The notes below the pieces were generated by a model. The model saw nothing but the letters and a program-made list of their open reading frames with translations. It was not told the origin of the DNA and ran no database searches. Shown piece after piece: positions 5,737-8,274 of a DNA stretch of 8,274 bases. Location of the stretch: NCBI GenBank assembly GCA_937995275.1, contig CALKKN010000226.1, forward strand, positions 1 through 8,274, read 5' to 3'. The first letter of the stretch is position 1; each line of letters opens with the position of its first letter. Both the position numbers and the translations under genes were made by a program. This DNA is from an uncultured Lysobacterales bacterium. GTDB lineage: Bacteria > Pseudomonadota > Gammaproteobacteria > Xanthomonadales > SZUA-36.

Positions 5737-7581
5737 TCAGGCCCGGAACATGACGTTCACCATGGTCAGCATGACCACGATGAAAATCACGCTCATCAAC
5801 CCACCCGCGCGAATGAAGTCCGTCACGCGGTAGCCACCCGGGCCCATGATCAACGCGTTAACCTGGTGGGTGGGCAGGATGAACGCGTTGGACGTGGACA
5901 GGGCGATGATCAGCGCGTACATGGTGGGGTCGGCGCCGGTCGCCAGCGCGATACTCACCGCGATCGGTACCAGGATAGTGGTGGCGCCGACGTTGGACAT
6001 GACCAGCGTAAACACGGTTGCCAGCACCGCGAGCGCGGCTTCGATGGCAAGTTCGGGGACATCGCCCAGTATCTGCATGATCTCCTGGGCGATCCAGGCG
6101 GCGGTGCCGGTCCGCTCCATCGCCTGCCCGAGCGGAATCAGGCTGGCCAGCAAGAACACGGTTTTCCAACTGACCGAATTGTAGGCCTCGTCGATACTCA
6201 GGACGCCGGTCAGGATCATGCCCATCGCGCCCACCAGCAGCGCGATGGACAAACGGTAGTCCGTGAACACGATCATCCCGACGGAGATGGCGAAAAACAC
6301 CAGCGCGTGAGCCACCTTGTGCGGCCGCTGTTCCTCCTTGGGAATGTCCGTGGCCACGATAAAATCCCGTTCCTTGGCGACCGCCGACAGGTCACGCCAG
6401 GTGCTGTGGGAAACGAGGCAGTCGCCGGTTTCCAGTTCGATGTCGCGCACACCTTCGGTGAGGATATCGCCGCGGCGGTTGATCGCCAGCACGCTGATTC
6501 CGTAACGCGTCCGAAGGCGCGCCTCGCCCACGGTCTGGCCCACCAGCCGCGAGCCCGGTGGAATGACGACCTCCGATATGCCGGCCCTGCTGGCGTTGAA
6601 CAGCGGACCGAACGTGCGCAGGCGGGGCTGCACCCGGCACTGGTTCTCGAGCGCGAACCGGCCGACCTGATCGCGGGTGCCCATGACACCCAGGATGGTG
6701 CCGACCCAGATCATTTCGTCGGCCGGCGGCGCGAGGCGGGGCTCCTCGGTGTTGCGGATGGCCAGCATCAGGGGGGCCTCGAGCATCTGTTCGGCCTCCT
6801 TGATCTCCATGCCGACCAACGGGCTGTCCACCGTCACCAGCAGTTCGTAGACATCCCCCTTGATGCCGTAGACATCGGCAAAATAGGTCTTGGTCCGCGC
6901 CGGGACGCCCGCCGGCTTCTCCCTGGTCTCGGGAAGCAGAAATTTGCCGCCGATGACGAAATAGAGAATCCCGGACGCAAGCAGCACAATGCCCACCGGC
7001 GTCACGTCGAACAGATCGAAAGTCTGGAGCGTCTGAACGCCGGGCGGCAGCGACGCATTCGCATTTTCGATCAGGTCATTGAGCAGGATCAGCGGCGAGG
7101 ATCCCACCATGGTGAGGGTGCCGCCCAGGATCGCGCAGAAGCCCATCGGCATCAGCAGACGAGACAATGGAATATGCGTCCTGGCCGAAATCCGGGACAT
7201 CACGGGCAGAAACAGGGCCGTTGCGCCGACATTTTGCATCATGCTGGATATGACTCCGACGGTGCCGGACACCAGCGGCACGATCCGGGTGACTTTGTCG
7301 CCGCCTATTTTCAGGATCCAGGCCGAAACCACGGTCATGACCCCGGTACGGTCGAGCCCGGCGCCGAGCACCATCACCGCAATGATGGAAAGGACGGCGT
7401 TCGACGCAAACCCGTTGAACAATTCGCTGGCCGGCACCAGCCCGAGCAGGCCAATAGTCACCATCACCAGAATGGCTGCGACATCGACGCGAACCAGTTC
7501 CGACACGAACAATCCGATCGTGGCCGAAAGCACGATCAGCACGAGGATCATGTCGCCGGTCAGCGTCAGGCCGGTTTCCAT
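5737..7581 (-). CDS. SLC13-family (DASS) permease with two RCK_C-like domains
   Basis: Inner-membrane transporter of the divalent anion/sodium symporter type, 614 residues. Layout: N-terminal membrane half (about 7-215); two consecutive soluble TrkA-C/RCK_C-like modules (about 243-320 and 325-412), seen as the repeated pattern SPLVGMEIKEAE (253-264) and SRLVGQTVGEAR (344-355); then a C-terminal membrane half (about 424-612). Each membrane half carries the inverted-repeat substrate loop in the form NVGAT (117-121 and 530-534), equivalent to the SNT motifs of the family. TMVGSSPLILLND (157-169) is also typical. Substrate is unknown: sulfate, dicarboxylates or other anions are possible, usually with sodium. 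The start ATG 7581 is 4 nt after the trmB stop, implying coupling. A longer frame reaching back to 8205 only overlaps trmB and is not real. Confidence 0.92.
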   Translation of the reverse strand: METGLTLTGDMILVLIVLSATIGLFVSELVRVDVAAILVMVTIGLLGLVPASELFNGFASNAVLSIIAVMVLGAGLDRTGVMTVVSAWILKIGGDKVTRIVPLVSGTVGVISSMMQNVGATALFLPVMSRISARTHIPLSRLLMPMGFCAILGGTLTMVGSSPLILLNDLIENANASLPPGVQTLQTFDLFDVTPVGIVLLASGILYFVIGGKFLLPETREKPAGVPARTKTYFADVYGIKGDVYELLVTVDSPLVGMEIKEAEQMLEAPLMLAIRNTEEPRLAPPADEMIWVGTILGVMGTRDQVGRFALENQCRVQPRLRTFGPLFNASRAGISEVVIPPGSRLVGQTVGEARLRTRYGISVLAINRRGDILTEGVRDIELETGDCLVSHSTWRDLSAVAKERDFIVATDIPKEEQRPHKVAHALVFFAISVGMIVFTDYRLSIALLVGAMGMILTGVLSIDEAYNSVSWKTVFLLASLIPLGQAMERTGTAAWIAQEIMQILGDVPELAIEAALAVLATVFTLVMSNVGATTILVPIAVSIALATGADPTMYALIIALSTSNAFILPTHQVNALIMGPGGYRVTDFIRAGGLMSVIFIVVMLTMVNVMFRA

Positions 7582-7585
7582 GGAC

Positions 7586-8274
7586 TCACGCTTTCCCGGG
7601 CGCCGGCCTGCGCCGGAATACGATGTCGAAAACCGCATGCCCGAGGCGTTCGCCGCGCCGCTCGTACTTGGTCCGGGGTCGCCAGCCGGGGCGTTGGCAT
7701 GTGCCGCCGTCCGCCGCCAGGTTTTCGAACTCAGGCGCCGCGTGCAGGACCTCCAGCATGTGTTCCGCATACGGGGCCCAATCGGTCGCCAGGTGCAGAA
7801 TGGCCCCCTCCTCCATGCGCGAAGCCAGCAACGCGATGAAAGCGGGCTGGACCAGACGCCGCTTGTGATGCCGTTTCTTGGGCCAGGGATCGGGGAAGTA
7901 AATACGGACGCCGGCCAGCGCGCGCGGTGCGATACGCTGCCGCAAGAAGTCCACGGCATCTGCGCACGCGACGCGAACGTTGCCGATGCCGCGTTCCTCG
8001 AGGGCCAGCAGCAGCCGGCCGATTCCGGCGCGATGCACCTCGATGCCGAGGAAATTCTCCTCCGGGTGGGAGCGCGCCATCCGCCAGGTGGCTTCACCGT
8101 TGCCGAACCCGATTTCCGCGATGACCGGGTGGCCGTTTCCGAAGATTGCGGCAAGATCCAATTCCGAGCGGGCGTCCGGAATGCCGCAGCGCGGCCACAA
8201 CTCATCCAGCGCCCGTTGTTGGCCGTCCGTTACTCGACCGCCGCGCAGCACGTAGCTTCGCACTGGGCGGTGCC
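7586..8274 (-). CDS. trmB: tRNA (guanine-N7)-methyltransferase, 5' end cut by window edge
   Basis: SAM-dependent enzyme that makes 7-methylguanosine at position 46 of the tRNA variable loop. Counting from GTG 8263, the SAM-binding loop EIGFGNGE is at 50-57, VACADAVDFL at 98-107, the catalytic-region signature PDPWPKKRHHKRR at 124-136, LATDW at 158-162 and the family C-terminal motif TKYERRGERLG at 198-208. GTG 8263 is probably not the true start. The frame stays open to the edge and reads HRPVRSYVLRGGRVT across it, matching the RRIRSFVRR-x-GR-x-T segment that lies about 18-30 residues inside other TrmB proteins. So the first residues lie outside the window. It is the first visible gene of a minus-strand cluster, with the permease starting 4 nt after its stop. 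Confidence 0.96.
   Translation of the reverse strand, partial: HRPVRSYVLRGGRVTDGQQRALDELWPRCGIPDARSELDLAAIFGNGHPVIAEIGFGNGEATWRMARSHPEENFLGIEVHRAGIGRLLLALEERGIGNVRVACADAVDFLRQRIAPRALAGVRIYFPDPWPKKRHHKRRLVQPAFIALLASRMEEGAILHLATDWAPYAEHMLEVLHAAPEFENLAADGGTCQRPGWRPRTKYERRGERLGHAVFDIVFRRRPAPGKA

Noticed and set aside
5866..7839. Long plus-strand open frame opposite the permease and trmB
   Set aside because: It is a low-complexity, H/R/Q/G/D-rich mirror of the real permease gene, as expected in GC-rich DNA, with no family motif.
8066..8074. GTGGGAGCG, a further copy of the REP-like head
   Set aside because: It lies inside conserved trmB coding sequence and has no second arm or tandem copy, so it is probably chance.
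7582..8205. Extended permease start upstream of 7581
   Set aside because: The extra residues are trmB read in the wrong frame; TrmB motifs occupy this stretch.
1..8274. CRISPR array, tRNA or rRNA gene, insertion sequence or toxin-antitoxin pair
   Set aside because: I saw no regularly spaced repeats, no RNA gene signatures, no transposase motifs and no matching small gene pair.

Overview
The window is a densely packed, GC-rich bacterial chromosomal segment, most probably from a gammaproteobacterium. NhaB is typical of that class, and the TrmB, GloA-type and CBS proteins have a proteobacterial look. Methylation by-products are recycled by S-adenosylhomocysteine hydrolase (AhcY) rather than by the Pfs/LuxS route of enteric bacteria. 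This argues against Enterobacterales and fits a free-living lineage of the Chromatiales/Xanthomonadales kind, but the exact lineage is inference. There are nine protein genes, two of them cut by the window edges. I see no RNA genes, CRISPR arrays, prophage genes or insertion sequences, and no gene-free stretch longer than 300 bases.

Layout. (1) Minus strand, 1-2230: metK (SAM synthetase) followed by ahcY, a two-gene methyl-cycle operon transcribed towards the left edge; ahcY lacks its C-terminus. (2) An AT-rich divergent promoter region, 2231-2428. (3) Plus strand, 2429-3931: nhaB, a sodium/proton antiporter, whose stop codon lies inside a short REP-like tandem motif. (4) Minus strand, 3954-4373: a glyoxalase I-like protein convergent with nhaB. 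(5) Plus strand, 4446-4814: an unrecognised small protein with one likely membrane segment, divergent from the glyoxalase. (6) A convergent gap containing a perfect 10-bp inverted repeat. (7) Minus strand, 4923-8274: read in transcription order, trmB (5' end cut), a SLC13-type permease with two soluble RCK_C-like domains, a small membrane protein, and a two-CBS-domain protein that probably has its own promoter.

How the genes relate. metK and ahcY make SAM and remove the inhibitory product SAH, and trmB is a SAM consumer. The SLC13 permease and the small membrane protein are spaced 4 nt from their upstream neighbours, which suggests translational coupling of trmB, permease and small protein. 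NhaB exports sodium, and the permease belongs to a superfamily that often imports anions with sodium, so a sodium-linked physiology is plausible but not shown.

Most genes are ordinary housekeeping and transport genes, and I do not see a clearly new defence or mobile system. The parts most worth a second look are the REP-like motif at the nhaB stop, the unrecognised 4446-4814 protein, the permease/small-membrane-protein pair, and several inverted repeats in the short intergenic regions.
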